NCBI GenBank assembly: GCA_001939145.1 | Contig: LSRX01000481.1 | Coordinates: forward strand, 83,642-147,641 | Length of the DNA stretch: 64,000 bases | Direction of reading: 5' to 3' | Source of the DNA: Symbiodinium microadriaticum | Taxonomy: Eukaryota > Sar > Dinophyceae > Suessiales > Symbiodiniaceae | Shown here: positions 1-11,056 of the stretch, in pieces | Numbering within the stretch: the stretch's first letter is position 1 | Layout: each line of letters opens with the position of its first letter | Position numbers and translations under genes: made by a program | The notes under the pieces: model-generated | Told to the model about the DNA's origin: nothing | Databases searched by the model: none | What the model saw: only the letters and a program-made list of their open reading frames with translations

Positions 1-24
1 TGGGTAGGCATGACTCGGTATCCG

Positions 25-1204
25 TCAAATTATTCTGTCAATATGTATCTCTCTGGAAGTATTAATAGTATTGACAGAGACATAGGTTGCAGACAACTCA
101 GCGTCGGAACACTGCTCCTTCAATGCTCTCACGAACAACTCTGCAATCCAAGCGTGGTCGCAGGTAGCCTTCGTCAGACCCACTCGCCCTCCATTTCGCC
201 TGAAAACACCAAAATTTCGATCACCAGGATTTAGGCTTAGTGCCACATGCACAATAAGGTTCTCCGCCTTTTCCTGGGACCAATCGCTCAAGAAATCCTC
301 AGTCCGCAGGTCATCACTTCCAACAACCGTCTGTGCCTTTTGAAACTGCAGCCACATCACCACTTCCTCTGGCCTCTTCGCGTATACGCCTGCTAGGTGG
401 TCCTGCTAAACCAGCTTCTAGCTCCGGATCAGGAAGTGGATGGTCCGGATCAGGAAGTGGATGGTCTTCATGACCCACACGAATATTCACCGTATGAACG
501 ATCTTGACAACATGCCCTCGGTGAACTGTTTCGGACGGACCCAAATATCTACCATCGAGCCAACGAGGAGCCAAGTCATCCGGCTTTCCAGGCTCAGCGG
601 CTCCTCCATACCCACGGCGCCTGACCAAAGCCTTGGCACCAAAGGGAGCTGCCAGCCGAGTCTCCATACCCAAAGTGGTCGCTCTTTGCGATGAAGCTGC
701 CATCGCCAGGGCTTGCGGCCACGAGCAATGAGGCAACTTTGCTCCAATCAACAGAGCTCGGGTATCTCACTGCATCCTCCACCATCCCGTTCTGGTGCAA
801 GCCTGCAAGCCTCCTTCGCGTGTAGTAAATCTCATCCCATGATACTTAATTCACTGCCGCATCGCCTTGGCGTAGAACTCCATTCGGCGATCACAGTGAA
901 ACCTCACCACCGGGATGCCCAATGTCCAACAGTACATCACCACATCTTGGATAACCTCGAGAACCGTTGATCCCTGGTTGTCTTGCATGGCCGCGGCGAA
1001 AAGAAGGTTTACTGTCTCAGGACCAGACATATCCAAATCCTCCCCCGGATTCAGCCGCTGTCGGGGTGGCTCATCCACGTCTTCATCATCTCCTTGGTCC
1101 CGAACATCACTCTCTCCGTGTGGCACTGGATCGTGAACCACTGGACCCGGCTTAGGTTCCTCAAAGTCAATCGCAGCCTCCTCAGGAGGCAAGTCTGCCT
1201 CCAA
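25..1204 (-). pseudogene. Copia integrase remnants
   Basis: Frames 1204-851, 751-314 and 363-25 follow one another on the minus strand. The first has an acidic linker and then GIPVVRFHCDRRMEFYAKAM, which matches the second catalytic Asp region of retroviral-type integrases (hSDrG.EF). The second contains a WLDGRYLGPSETVHRGHVV segment typical of the region after the catalytic core. The third has VGLTKATCDHAW and YVSVNT followed by REIHIDR, which I associate with dinoflagellate copia proteins. Integrase inserts element cDNA. The first catalytic Asp and the final Glu were not placed with confidence, and frames are broken. Confidence 0.55.
423..464. repeat. Perfect 21-bp tandem duplication
   Basis: The unit TCCGGATCAGGAAGTGGATGG is present twice head to tail. 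In the minus frame it duplicates a seven-residue Asp-His-Pro-Leu-Pro-Asp-Pro unit, so it keeps the integrase-linker frame. Confidence 0.9.
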
Positions 1205-1379
1205 CTCACCTGGATCGTAGTCTACCGCTACTCCCCGGCCACTTTCAGCTTTGCCACAAACAAGTACTTGTGAGGACGAGGGAAAGCACGCCGTCTATCT
1301 GCATCCAACCAGGAATCTCCAACGGCCCACTAACGTCTGTGGAAAGAACGAAACAGTGGTCAGTGGGGCGCTCAACCCG

Positions 1380-1396
1380 CACACACACACACACAC
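1380..1396. repeat. (CA)n microsatellite
   Basis: Uninterrupted run of CA dinucleotides, about eight units, inside the copia remnant. Confidence 0.9.
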
Positions 1397-1533
1397 GTCA
1401 CACAATCCGAGCGGAATGGCAAGTGCCCTCGTCGAACATGCTTCTTCCATTGCTCTGCCGACATTTTCAGCATCGTGGGGCTGATCCTCTGCTCCCTCAC
1501 TGCAATCGAAAACACTTCTGAAAAAATATTGGT

Positions 1534-2501
1534 TCATACTGACGGGGCTGACCTTGGGGGGGGGAAAGGACAGCCTGCGCCCGCCCGCTGAGTCCATGTA
1601 TATGTCGTAGCGGAAGGTTGGTTCCTATTTTGTGGTATGTCGCGCCAAAGCTTTGCCAAGCGAGTGGTCAGACCAGGCTCCTCCGCGCACAGACTGGTTC
1701 GCCAAAAACCTACGGAGTCCACAGCAAGCGGATCTGAAAACATCAGATAACCCCTCGGGTCACGGGGCTGCTCCAACATAAAGGCGACCTCCTTGATGTC
1801 TCCAGGTTCTGCCGGGCGCACACATCGGCCTGCAGTAGCCAGCGCATGCGTGCAGATCATCTTCACAAACACTCCTTTGTGTCTATTGGCCTTTCGCAGG
1901 TCCTCCGAGGATTGACCACACCAGCCATAATAGGGGAACTCGTTGCTCCTCAGTGGTTCTGGCCCAGGAGTCATGGATCTCTTCAACATAAAGGTGTTCT
2001 GAGGAGGACCGCCTATCACCGAGGCAATGCGTCCACTCCCTGCCGTCCATTCAATCGCCCTCCAGGCCAGTAGATCACAAACATCATGGGACTTCCCGCG
2101 CTCAAGGTCCAACTCCAAGACTGCAAACCCTTGTTTCTCCAAGAACAGCACCTCACTATTCGGCTGCTTTCCTGCATACAGGTGGAGAACCCAACTTTTT
2201 GATGTCCACAGCTTCTTGCTGGTCGTTCAAATGCTCCAAACCTCTACGCACGTGCATCCCAACCATTGGAGATCGGATCGGCCTCGCTCAAACCTTGAAG
2301 AGTCTCAGGTGGCCAGTCCTCGAAGAAGGGGGCAGCCTGAATAGCCATCAGAGCTTCAGACCCAATCCCTGACCGACAGTATGCGATCGGGTTGAACCAT
2401 GACCGATTCAGCGCCATCATCGCTTCCCGAGTGCTGCCTCTCGTCGATCTCCGCTTTGAGGTTCTCAAGCTTCTTGTCCTCAGCCCGTGCGATGAACTCA
2501 A
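1534..2501 (-). pseudogene. Dinoflagellate copia polyprotein domain between protease and integrase
   Basis: Minus frame 2151-1534 is open for 205 codons and opens with a strand-like segment (GFAVLELDLERG), followed by IGGPPQNTF and later FMLEQPRDPRGYLMF and SVGFWRTSLC. The frame 2501-2244 supplies a preceding segment ending in DWPPETLQGL. I recognise this as a segment recurrent in dinoflagellate copia-like proteins; its biochemical role is not known to me. It is the longest uninterrupted coding stretch in this element, which suggests relatively recent activity or retained constraint. The end near 1560 contains a G run that breaks the frame. Confidence 0.5.
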
Positions 2502-2533
2502 GAGCCTGTTGCTCCGTTACCTCGGGACATCCA

Positions 2534-3080
2534 TCACGAACACGTAGACCAAGGCTCCCATAGAATTGGAGCCGTCGAGGTAGTCCTTGTCATCCCAGAA
2601 CAAGGTACCCAAAGAGTTCTGGCCGCGTTCATTCGCAACTCCACAACCTCGCCTCCTGCTAGGTGCACAACCACTGGGCTTGCCGCTTGCCATTCTCCTG
2701 CTCCGTTGGCCCGTCGTAATGGATGAGTGGCCCCAGAGTCCACCAGGGCATAGGCAATCTCGCCTTCACAGTCACGGCTGCGACCACTGTGAAGTGACAG
2801 CACCTTCCTGGATGGTGCCTTGGGTTTCGGTGGCGCTGCTCCCGCCACCTCTGCTGCGGCCTGCAACAACACCTCCCAAGAAAAAAGCCGCGATTGACTT
2901 TGGTGAAGTTTCACTCTCTGGCTCAGCAGTGGTCCTTGCCCGCTGCTCCCCGTTCTTTGGAGAGTTTGCACGGGCTGTTCTTGCTGGCGGCAGTCTCGAG
3001 GCCTTAGCGGGACAATCCCTTTGTCGATGATCCTCTGCTCCACAGGTCAAGCATTTCTTGGCCCTCTCCAATTTCGACAA
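2534..3080 (-). pseudogene. Copia zinc knuckle and aspartic protease
   Basis: The frame starting at 3080 carries a CX2CX4HX4C zinc knuckle at 3053-3012 (Cys-Leu-Thr-Cys, then His, then Cys), the nucleic-acid-binding motif of Gag. The overlapping frame 3043-2534 carries a retropepsin-type active site, ALVDSGATHPL, with the catalytic Asp codon at about 2740, followed by a hydrophobic strand and AGGEVVELR, as in copia proteases. The two motifs lie in different frames, so at least one frameshift separates them. Protease processes the polyprotein. Confidence is high for the motifs and low for an intact enzyme. Confidence 0.7.
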
Positions 3081-3122
3081 ACCAGAAAGGTCATGAGGCT
3101 AAGGGCTACATCCGGCTCCCTG

Positions 3123-4242
3123 TCAGAAGTACTTACACATCGGCGGCTTCGAAGTGGATGCTGGCGTCGATTGTCCGCCTTCTCTCACACCCGGGCTGCT
3201 TGCTGAGGTCGCCGATGCTATGTTTTCCACCTCGGCCTGCAGGTGCTGTTGGTCCTTCAAGACATCCTGGAGGGTTGGTTGCTGCTCAATTCTCAGTGTG
3301 ACTCGGACCAACTGCGTGCGCAACATTGCCTCTGGGCCTTCCCAACAGCGGTAGATGTCAAGGTCGTTAATCCTCTAACCAGCACTGTCCCATCCAGAAC
3401 CGCCATCCCCACATCTTGACATCGTTGCAACTATCGGGGCCAAGCGCGAAGCTGGCGAAGGCATTCCTCCATAAAAGTCGAGGTTTCAGAACCCTGAAGT
3501 TTCTGCAGAATAGTGCAGAAAAAGTGGCCCTCCACGTTGGTACAGAGTTTACAGGCGAAACAAAAGCAGTGTCATGCTTTGCGTGGAACGACGAGCTATC
3601 AAATCGACCTTCACCACACCGGGAAACAGGCTGCCCTCCGCCATGGGCTCCTCCCAATGGAGGTGGAGACGGGCAGCGGACTTGGTGGCCAGGTTTTAGC
3701 TTTGAACAGATCCCCTAGTCGCGAGACCCATCCCGGCCACTGGCTTGGAGCAGCAGACCTTGAAGTGCTGATGCCTCCCGGTGCGAACTCAAAGCCGGTC
3801 TCGGAGTCTGTTTTCCAGGTTGAGGCTCCTCAATAAAAACACTGGTGCGCTGGCCCTCCTCCACCCTCGGTCTTGGCAAAAATCCACCGCAGCTTCAGCT
3901 TCTCGGGAACTGGTTTGCCTGCCGGTCTGTGGTTCCATGACCGAGGGCCCAGGCAGAGAAGAACTCGCTGCCGCACCCATATCTTCATCCACAACTTTGC
4001 CCGCAGTTTGCATACTTTCTGGAGCCCTTTGTTGCTCAAATTGAGCTCCAGGATCAATCAATCACTTGCATGCGGCTCTGGTCACCATCCAAAAACCCAC
4101 CGGCAGCCTGAGCACAGACCGTCGATATCCCTGCACTAGTTGCATCTGCTTGCACTGCAGGTTTCTGTTCGGCCGCCTCCTCCTGCAGTCTTACAAACAC
4201 ACCATTCGGAAACGCCGAGGTAGCACCTGGTTGGGCGCTCAT
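3123..4242 (-). pseudogene. Copia gag region, frameshifted
   Basis: Minus-strand frames 4242-4054, 4061-3789 and 3326-3123 run in order into the zinc-knuckle segment and are best read as one degraded gag. The first opens with Met-Ser-Ala-Gln and a FVRLQEEA stretch; the second is Gln/Glu/Ser rich; the third has a coiled-coil-like LQDVLKDQQHLQAEVENI segment just before the nucleocapsid finger. Gag packages the retrotransposon RNA. Between about 3370 and 3790 no frame is convincing. Individual pieces have no catalytic motif, so the call depends on position upstream of knuckle and protease. Confidence 0.45.
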
Positions 4243-4687
4243 AACCTCGAAGCCAACGAAACCACAAGCAGAAATAACTCAGCTCAAATGCTGATTCCAA
4301 AGCAGGGCATGGCTCATCGGTTGGCGAAATGTTTTCACGCTAGGCTCACAACGTGCTCAGAGCTTCATGTCCTGGCGATGATCTGCAATCGCTTCGCGTG
4401 CGCTGTCTTATCACCACATGAGCTTTGTTCTCAGGCGCTTGCCGGCCTCAATCGAAACTTCTGCATGTAGCGATGCTTCTGCTTTACAAAGTGCATCGTG
4501 CTACAGTACGAGGATCATGGCCCAAGACGGTTACACGTAGCCTTGTCTGACCCCCAACAAAAGGAGATAAGTCATGGGTCATGGGGCAAAAGCCGCTGTG
4601 TCCTGGCACCAAAAGCCTATTTGCACATGCCTGGCAACCCAATTTCCTCAGTTAGGGTGACTGAATTCGCAGACAGGAGGTCGGCTC

Positions 4688-5350
4688 TCACTGGTGGGCC
4701 AAGCAGCGGGCCGCTGTCCCTAAGGACGAGCGCCTGGCACGATTGGCGGAAACTGATGGACTGCGGTGGCCAAACTTACAGGAAGAACCGAATTTGCAGT
4801 ATCCTTGGGCAAGCAGCCTGCGCTGGGGCCTTGACTGACTGACCGGAGCAAAGGTTCGGCTGGCTGAGGGCGCCACTGACGCCGCATACTTCCCGTCGCC
4901 AACATCAAACCCTTTTCCAAAGCAAACCCCCCGAACAAGGCCCCTGTATCTGCAGCACAGGCTGCCGGGTCGACAGCCGGAACACCATAGTCCTCGGCGA
5001 CGAGCTCGTCCACGTAGTCCTGCATGGTGGCCTGAACGCCACCCTGTTCAGTGCTGAATGGATCCGTCACATCACCTGGATCCTCCGGGCTCCCTTGTGC
5101 TGTTCCACTAACAGGCCCGTCCCACGGAGCAAGGTCACAATGACCGACATCGTCAGGAAGGCTGTCCCCCACGCTGACGGTAAGCGTCGAAACCCTCGGC
5201 AACTGCGTGGCGGATCATGAGTGAAGCAGGCCTTGACCGGTGTGCCACTCGGAACTCAGCTAACGAGTCCATCAGCTGGTTCTCACTGGCCTCGCAAAGC
5301 ACCGTAAGTGCCGCCAGCACCACAGGACTAACGTTGCTCTGTCTTGACAT
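4688..5350 (-). pseudogene. Gag-like leader ORF with partial CCCH zinc finger
   Basis: Two overlapping minus-strand frames (5350-5153 and 5202-4720) and a third (4876-4688) read as one broken ORF. The first 65 residues from Met at 5350 look helical and are followed by an acidic, Asp/Glu-rich stretch. At 4798-4766 the last part of a CCCH finger is visible (Cys, five residues, Cys, three residues, His, with a KFGSSCKFGH-like core); its first Cys is not in the same frame. It lies upstream of the copia gag and may be its N-terminal part or a separate captured ORF. RNA binding is the usual role of CCCH fingers, but function here is inferred only. Confidence 0.4.
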
Positions 5351-5471
5351 GGCTCGGCTACGCGAGGCTCTAAACCGAAAAACTGAAAAACTCGAGCTGC
5401 ACTGGCTTCAGCAGCTGCTTCTCTGTTTGCTTCTTAACTCCTAACTGGTACTGGTAGCAAACACAAAACGA

Positions 5472-5508
5472 CTTTCACACGCCTAACTTGTCACTGTGTG
5501 CACAGGTG
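5472..5508. repeat. 37-base dispersed motif, copy 1
   Basis: Thirty-five of 37 bases match 29171-29207, in the same orientation. It begins CTTTCACACGCCTAACTTGT. Both copies sit a little upstream of the first ORF of a minus-strand mobile element (5350 here, 28965 for the other). It could be a shared 5' untranslated or LTR-end sequence, or a fragment of an unrelated repeat. Confidence 0.6.
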
Positions 5509-5512
5509 TACT

Positions 5513-6360
5513 GGCCAACATACCTGAAAGTAAACTGTTTTCCATGGCCTCTGCCTCGAAGATTTCGGGAAGGGCAGGGCACTTCCCTCCCTGATTGCGA
5601 AGCAAACCTGCTCTCACTGCCTATGGCCACATACAGTATCCTTGTTCGATGAGACGCTGCACTTGCGATAATGTTCTACACCAACCCGATCGATGAGACC
5701 AATGCGCCATCTCTTATCTTCCTCTGACACAGATGAGCCTGCACGAGTGAAACACAGCAGCTCCCGGCACCAATTCTCAGCAGTGTACCGTCCGCGCTGC
5801 CGTCTCAGGTCTTTTCTGCTTTGAGGCTGACCAACGAGGCCGCTTCGCGGCTGAGGAGCGCCTCTCCGCTTCGCTCAAGTCATGATGTGCTAGATTCTCT
5901 GTGAGTGCCAGGAATTGCTGCTGCGATCTTTGCCTCCAGGGTGTCGAGCTGCTCGCTCAGACTGTCCTTCGTGGAGCCCTGCAAACAGGACACACTCCCG
6001 TAGCTGTCTCTTTGTGCAGGGTTACAAAGGCCGCAGCTGGCCTTGGCTGCGCGTCGCCGAGGCCTCGTGGCTTCGCGTGTCCTGTCGGTCAGCGGAATCT
6101 GCTGTGTCGTTGTCAGATGGCGTTTTCGTTCATGTTGCCGTGACCGTCATATTCACCGTGATTATTGCAGGGCCTCCACGGCTTCCTAGCTACTAGTAGA
6201 ACTGCAACAGGGGCAGCTTCTACAGCTAAACGAGGACAATCTTGCTGGCCAAGGGCCTAGTTCTTCGCACACGGTATTGCCCAGCGTTTCCCCCTTAACC
6301 AACGAGGCCGGACCCTTTCGAGCAGACACCGGCCGTGCGACCTACAAGGCGCGAATCAGC
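5513..6360. other. No recognisable feature
   Basis: Only short, unconvincing frames on both strands; no repeat, RNA gene or domain motif seen. Confidence 0.5.
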
Positions 6361-6363
6361 TAT

Positions 6364-7505
6364 CTACTCCAAAGTCCTGACTGCGGGCTTGTCTTGGTAG
6401 CGCCTTCTTGGTGCCTCCTCGACAAGGAGAGGCTTCAGGCAGTTCATGCTGCCAAGGCAGCATCTGAGGGACAGAAGCATGCATCCAATGATGCACCGAA
6501 TGCCCCACTGGAACACGCTTTGGAGCCACACAAACGTGAGTGCATCCAGCGGTAAGCACCACTGAGCAGTCTCTGCGGACTCTGCTGTTTGCGGCGTCTC
6601 TGTGGCAGTCTGAACAAGTTCATCTTCGCAGAGTCTCGTGGTGTCGTGATCGGGAGGTCCGGGCTGCACGAAGGCGATCCTGTGCTTCTGCATAAACGTT
6701 TCTGTCTTCTCTTTCACTGCAGCAGACTTGGAGCTGGCAAGTAACACCAATGCCCTCTTCCGCAGGTCACTGGACTCATCTCCTGACCGCGCTGGTCGGG
6801 TTGGCCGCGTCTCTGGTCCCTGTGGGCTCCTCGGGCTTTTCGGGCAAGCCCTGCCAAAACTCGAGGGAGCCGCGGCATGCGCGCCGTCTTGGTCCACATT
6901 TACCCTGGCTGCGCCTTCTAGTGCCGGCTTGCGCGGAGGCATCTTCCCAATGCGAGTGTATTCCCGAGGCGACGTAGGCTTTCCTCCCCGGACTTGTAGG
7001 GCTTCCTTTCTCCTGCGCCTCTCCGCTACGCTCTCCAGCTTCGGTGGATCCGGCGAGCTCTGGCTTTGGATTCTATGCAGGGCCCTGGCGCGAGTCTGCT
7101 CACCAGGCAGCCTTCCGGATCCCGACCGCCGGGAACGAGGCTCGACGTTCATCCCTCGCCGAAGCACGGAGGCACTACGAGCACAAAGCCATCTCACTGC
7201 AGAGCCTAAAACCTGCAAGTCAGGGAACCAAGCAGGGGTTTGGGGGCGTTAGCGAAAGGGACAACGACAAAGCTCACGGGAACGGCTCTCGCTCTCGACA
7301 TGGGCCGCAGGTCGTACTCTCGGAGCCCCGAAACTCGGCAGCACCGCGGGCACTCGAGGCGCCGCCTTTGCCTCGACATGGGCCGCGGTTCGTCGGAGTT
7401 TTTCGCTTCGAATCCAGGCCTCTCGATCTTCTCCAGCAGCTCCGAGTCGATGGGCATCAGTTCGCGGATTGCCCTAAGAAAATCTTGGTAAGATGACCAC
7501 ACCAA
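6364..7505 (-). CDS. Uncharacterised Arg/Ser/Pro-rich ORF
   Basis: The minus strand is open for 284 codons (7218-6364), and an upstream frame (7505-7206) contributes YQDFLRAIRELMPIDSELL before a frame change. The long frame is rich in Arg, Pro and Ser, with RRRRKEALQ and clusters of SPR/PR, and lacks a recognised domain. The last 60 residues are hydrophobic and Cys-rich and may be intronic or 3' sequence. A 14-base direct repeat containing CTCGACATGGGCCGC occurs at about 7297 and 7374. It could be an exon of a nuclear basic protein or a chance GC-rich ORF. I do not assign a function. Confidence 0.22.
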
Positions 7506-10500
7506 CGAGTCTTCGCCTTGCTAAAGTGCAGTACGCAGATAGTGGAGAAGCATTTCCAGCATGATGCAAAATAGACGTATGATGCGCTGTGCGGTTCTAA
7601 ATGCCCTTCCGGCTCATGATACCCGGCTGCCATCTTAAGCCTTCATCGCATCATGCACTGTGCAAAGAGACCACACAAAACCCATGGGCTGCCACTCAGC
7701 TTTGAAGGGAGGCACGCTTCAAACAGGAAGTCTCATCTCCCGGCCCGAGACTGCGTGCCTTGGGGGAGCCCAAGAGAGGCACATCGAATCCTTGAAGTTC
7801 AAGGCAGCCAAGCCGGGCCTTCATCTGCTCCGCTCCCGGCGGGCCCTCGAGATCCTATGCTCGGACCGCGTTCGCTTTCCGCTGAAGTTTACTTGGCTCA
7901 ACTCCTCCTCTTCCATGGACTCTACTCCGGCAATGGGCATCACCTGAGGACTGATTAATATTCGAAAATCTTTTGTAAGATCTCGAGCGCGCCTGTGTCA
8001 GCTTTGCCAACGCAGTGACGAGTTCCATCGAACACATCTCGCTTTCGCCCTGGCACAAGTTTCCAGACCAAGACTATGCAGTGGATGATGCAAGGGTGCC
8101 ATCACATGCCGCTGTTTCTTCTACCGGCACTTCCGCTGCAAACGAAATGAGTCTGATCCATCAGCCTTCCTTCATATTTAGTGGGACTTTGCAATCCCTC
8201 GCCCTAGCTAGCATTTACTATGCCTCTGGTCTTGTGCATGTAACCTTTTATGCTTTCAGAAGTTCTGCTGCCCACAAGCCGCTAATCAACAGCTCAGCTC
8301 AGGCCGCACTTGTGTGTAAGCCTAGTTCCTTCTTGCAGACTTGACCCGAGCTGACTTAAAAAGATTTGCGTCAAAACCTATCTGATCAAGCAAAAAACCG
8401 ATGCCTGACACACAATGTCGAGTGGTCTTTAGGAAATGACAGCTCTACAGGTAACAGTTCAGGCAGTCGGTTTCCGGCTTCCAATGTCGCTCAGCCGGAT
8501 TCAGTGGCTGCCCTGGGCAAGTGAAGCTCAGTGACTAGCGTGTTTGCCCCATGTGCAGCTGCTGGCACAAAGCCTGGACTCACCCAAACAGCTTCAGGTC
8601 ATACCTCACCAGAATCCAGCAGGGCCAAGCAGCAAAAGCTCCAGATTCGCACGTGCTTGCAGCGCAATGACGTCTGTGAGTTCGTCAGAAATGCTGCCAA
8701 AAAGATGTGGGGTGACACAGGGGGCACTTGAACTTCAGCGTACCCATGGGGTCCATGGTCCTGTAGATCATGGCCACCTGTTCACACGACGAGCCAGGCG
8801 CATACAGTCCTGCGAATTGCTGCCTGTGAGCCAGTGCCTGTAGCAAGCCTGGAAGCCACCCTGCCTGAGCCCAAAAAGACCCGCCTGTACGAAACGTCTG
8901 AAATCTGTCTAACTGAACCTGAGAAGCGAGTGAAACGCTTCATATTCACAGATGCTTCATGCTTTGAGGAGTTGTTCGGCGATTGAGCCATAAGACAACG
9001 AGGGAGAAGAGGACGCTTTGAACTGCCGAAAGTCCAGTTGCCAAGATGGTCGTAGCAATGATTCCATAAACACTACGACGAGTATGCCCAAGTTCAGCCC
9101 AGCACTTCACGGACCCAGGCCTCTTCAGAGGTGCGATAGTTCACAGTGTACATCCATGCGAAGGGTACAGTGGTGAGCAGCACACAGGCAACGTTCCTCA
9201 ACTCAAGACAGCTGCTGTTGTCTCATGCAGATTCGTATTCGGACAGTGTGAATCGACAGCCAAAGTGAACATGGTGATGACTGCGGCACAGCACGGTGCT
9301 GTGCGCAATTCAGGCGAAGCACCAGTTGTACCACTTGACCCGGTCCTCGGAGAGTACATTTGTCGAACATCATCCTCTGGTGTGGTTGTTGTGTTTGTGT
9401 GTCTTGGCCTCAGACTTCTTCCATCATGTTCACCCGGCGCGCAAAGCGGCTCTTCGAGAACTCCGGCAGGTCGATCTGACACGGCAGCAGTCACAGCAGC
9501 GTCTGCAGATCTCTGCGGCTGTCGTCTCATTTTCAAGCCTTCATCATGCGCAGGCGCGAAAGTTGCAAAGCACCGCGAAGCGCCATCCCTGCATCGAAAG
9601 TAGGTTGCTCTCAGCAGAGTTCACACAAAATACAACCACGGGTACCACAGAACCTACAAACATCGCGCAAGACCTCACAACAGCAATCGCAATGCTCTCG
9701 ATTTCATGTCCGGTCCTTCTCTGAGCAAGGCTTTGCGTCCAAAGCTGCGGAGCCGAAACTGTATGCTACGGCAAGCAGACATCTGAAGGAATCAACCAAT
9801 CAGAGACTTTCGGATCGACGAGGCGGCTCTGCTGCATGCTGTTGCAAGCTGTGGCAACAAGGCAGTCTCAGGACCAGGCTTGATCACGGAAGCCGTAGAT
9901 AGCTGTAGGCGAAGGACAAGCCGCAGCGCAAGCTCTGATATACGAGTCTCTACAGTAGCACTGTTCGCTGTCCGATCTTCGTTGAGCTTAGAGGATTAGA
10001 GCAGAGACGACCTACCCACACGGTTCGTGTGGCAGCGCTGCGTTTCTCTGTAAGCCAAGGACCGGAGGCAGCGAGCTGCTCAAGTCGAGACATCCGACAG
10101 TTCGGTGCAACAGGGACCTTGTTTTGTCTGTTGCTTTGCAACAGGTGCTTTACGGAGGTGAACCTCGCTCTGCAGACCCGTAGTTGCGGGCAGCACCACC
10201 TGAGGCTATGTACAGTGAGCCAAGTCGCGATCCCGCGCAGCTCTTTCATTAACACCCTTGTTGGAGTCTGCACTATGTGACCACGAGTTGCAAGAGGAAG
10301 GAATAGATGCACTACGAGGGTTATAAGCACGTCATTCTTTCTGATTGGCCAGCCATGCACGCTGCCTCCGATAGAACTTCAGAGCAGGCGAAGACCAAAC
10401 CTGCAGGTGGGACGAGGTACACACAAGGACATGCTTTTTTTTTACAGTCCCGCGAATGACAGTGCGTCTGCAAGCTGGAGCGTCTTTGTTCCTTCCCCCA

Positions 10501-11050
10501 AACCTTGATGGGTTCGGTCGCAGAGCCGGACGCACAACCTTCATTGTCTCTTAAGATGGCACCTTGGCATTCTGCTGCCGCCGTCGGCGCAGCCAGTCGC
10601 GGCCACCGGCAGACTTTGCTGCCGGATCGTTTTGCTGGAATTTCAAGATCTGCGCCTTCCAGGACTCATCGACTCACTGAGCTTTCTCAACCCCCCTGGC
10701 CGTCCCCTGCCTCTGTCTGCGCAACCAAGCGATCCATCTCCTGAAACTCGCAGGTCTGAACTTGGACTTCTGTCTGCAGACCGGGCCTTCAGGGACGACG
10801 TGCGAACCACGTCTCCGCCCTCCTCGCATGGCGATAGAAGCGAGAGGCTGCGACACTTCGGTGCCACAATGCAGGGACAGTCCTCACGCAGTCTTCGCGC
10901 CAGAGATCCCTCACGGGGCGCAGGGCACCAACGCACCGCATCGTCGCCTCTGTGGCTTGATGTGCTGTGGCAGCTCCCATTCCGTTCTTTGAACCCGGTA
11001 ACCAGGGTTCGGACCCAGGTGCAGCACAAGGTCGCCACCAGCTATGACAG
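7506..11050. other. Intergenic, nothing firmly recognised
   Basis: Short frames on both strands, none with a motif. A plus-strand frame at 9296-9724 contains an Ala/Arg/Gln-rich helical stretch but has no supporting homology I can name. The sequence between 10640 and 11040 is open on both strands because of its base composition; it directly follows the LRR exons and could hold further 3' exons of that gene. Confidence 0.4.
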
Positions 11051-11056
11051 ACTCAC

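Larger units (their letters stand above)
1..5510 (-). mobile_element. Ty1/copia-type LTR retrotransposon, decayed, cut by left window edge
   Basis: Reading from about 5.35 kb towards base 1 on the minus strand gives, in order, gag-like sequence, a CCHC zinc knuckle, an aspartic protease with DSGA, a roughly 200-residue domain that I associate with dinoflagellate copia-like polyproteins, and integrase fragments. That order (gag-protease-integrase) is the copia order; RT and RNase H would lie left of the window. The reading frame changes repeatedly, so the copy is decayed. No LTR pair can be defined because the other end is outside the window. A 37-base stretch near 5.49 kb recurs at 29.19 kb and may belong to the 5' end. 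Family assignment is fairly secure; the outer boundary is not. Confidence 0.75.
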
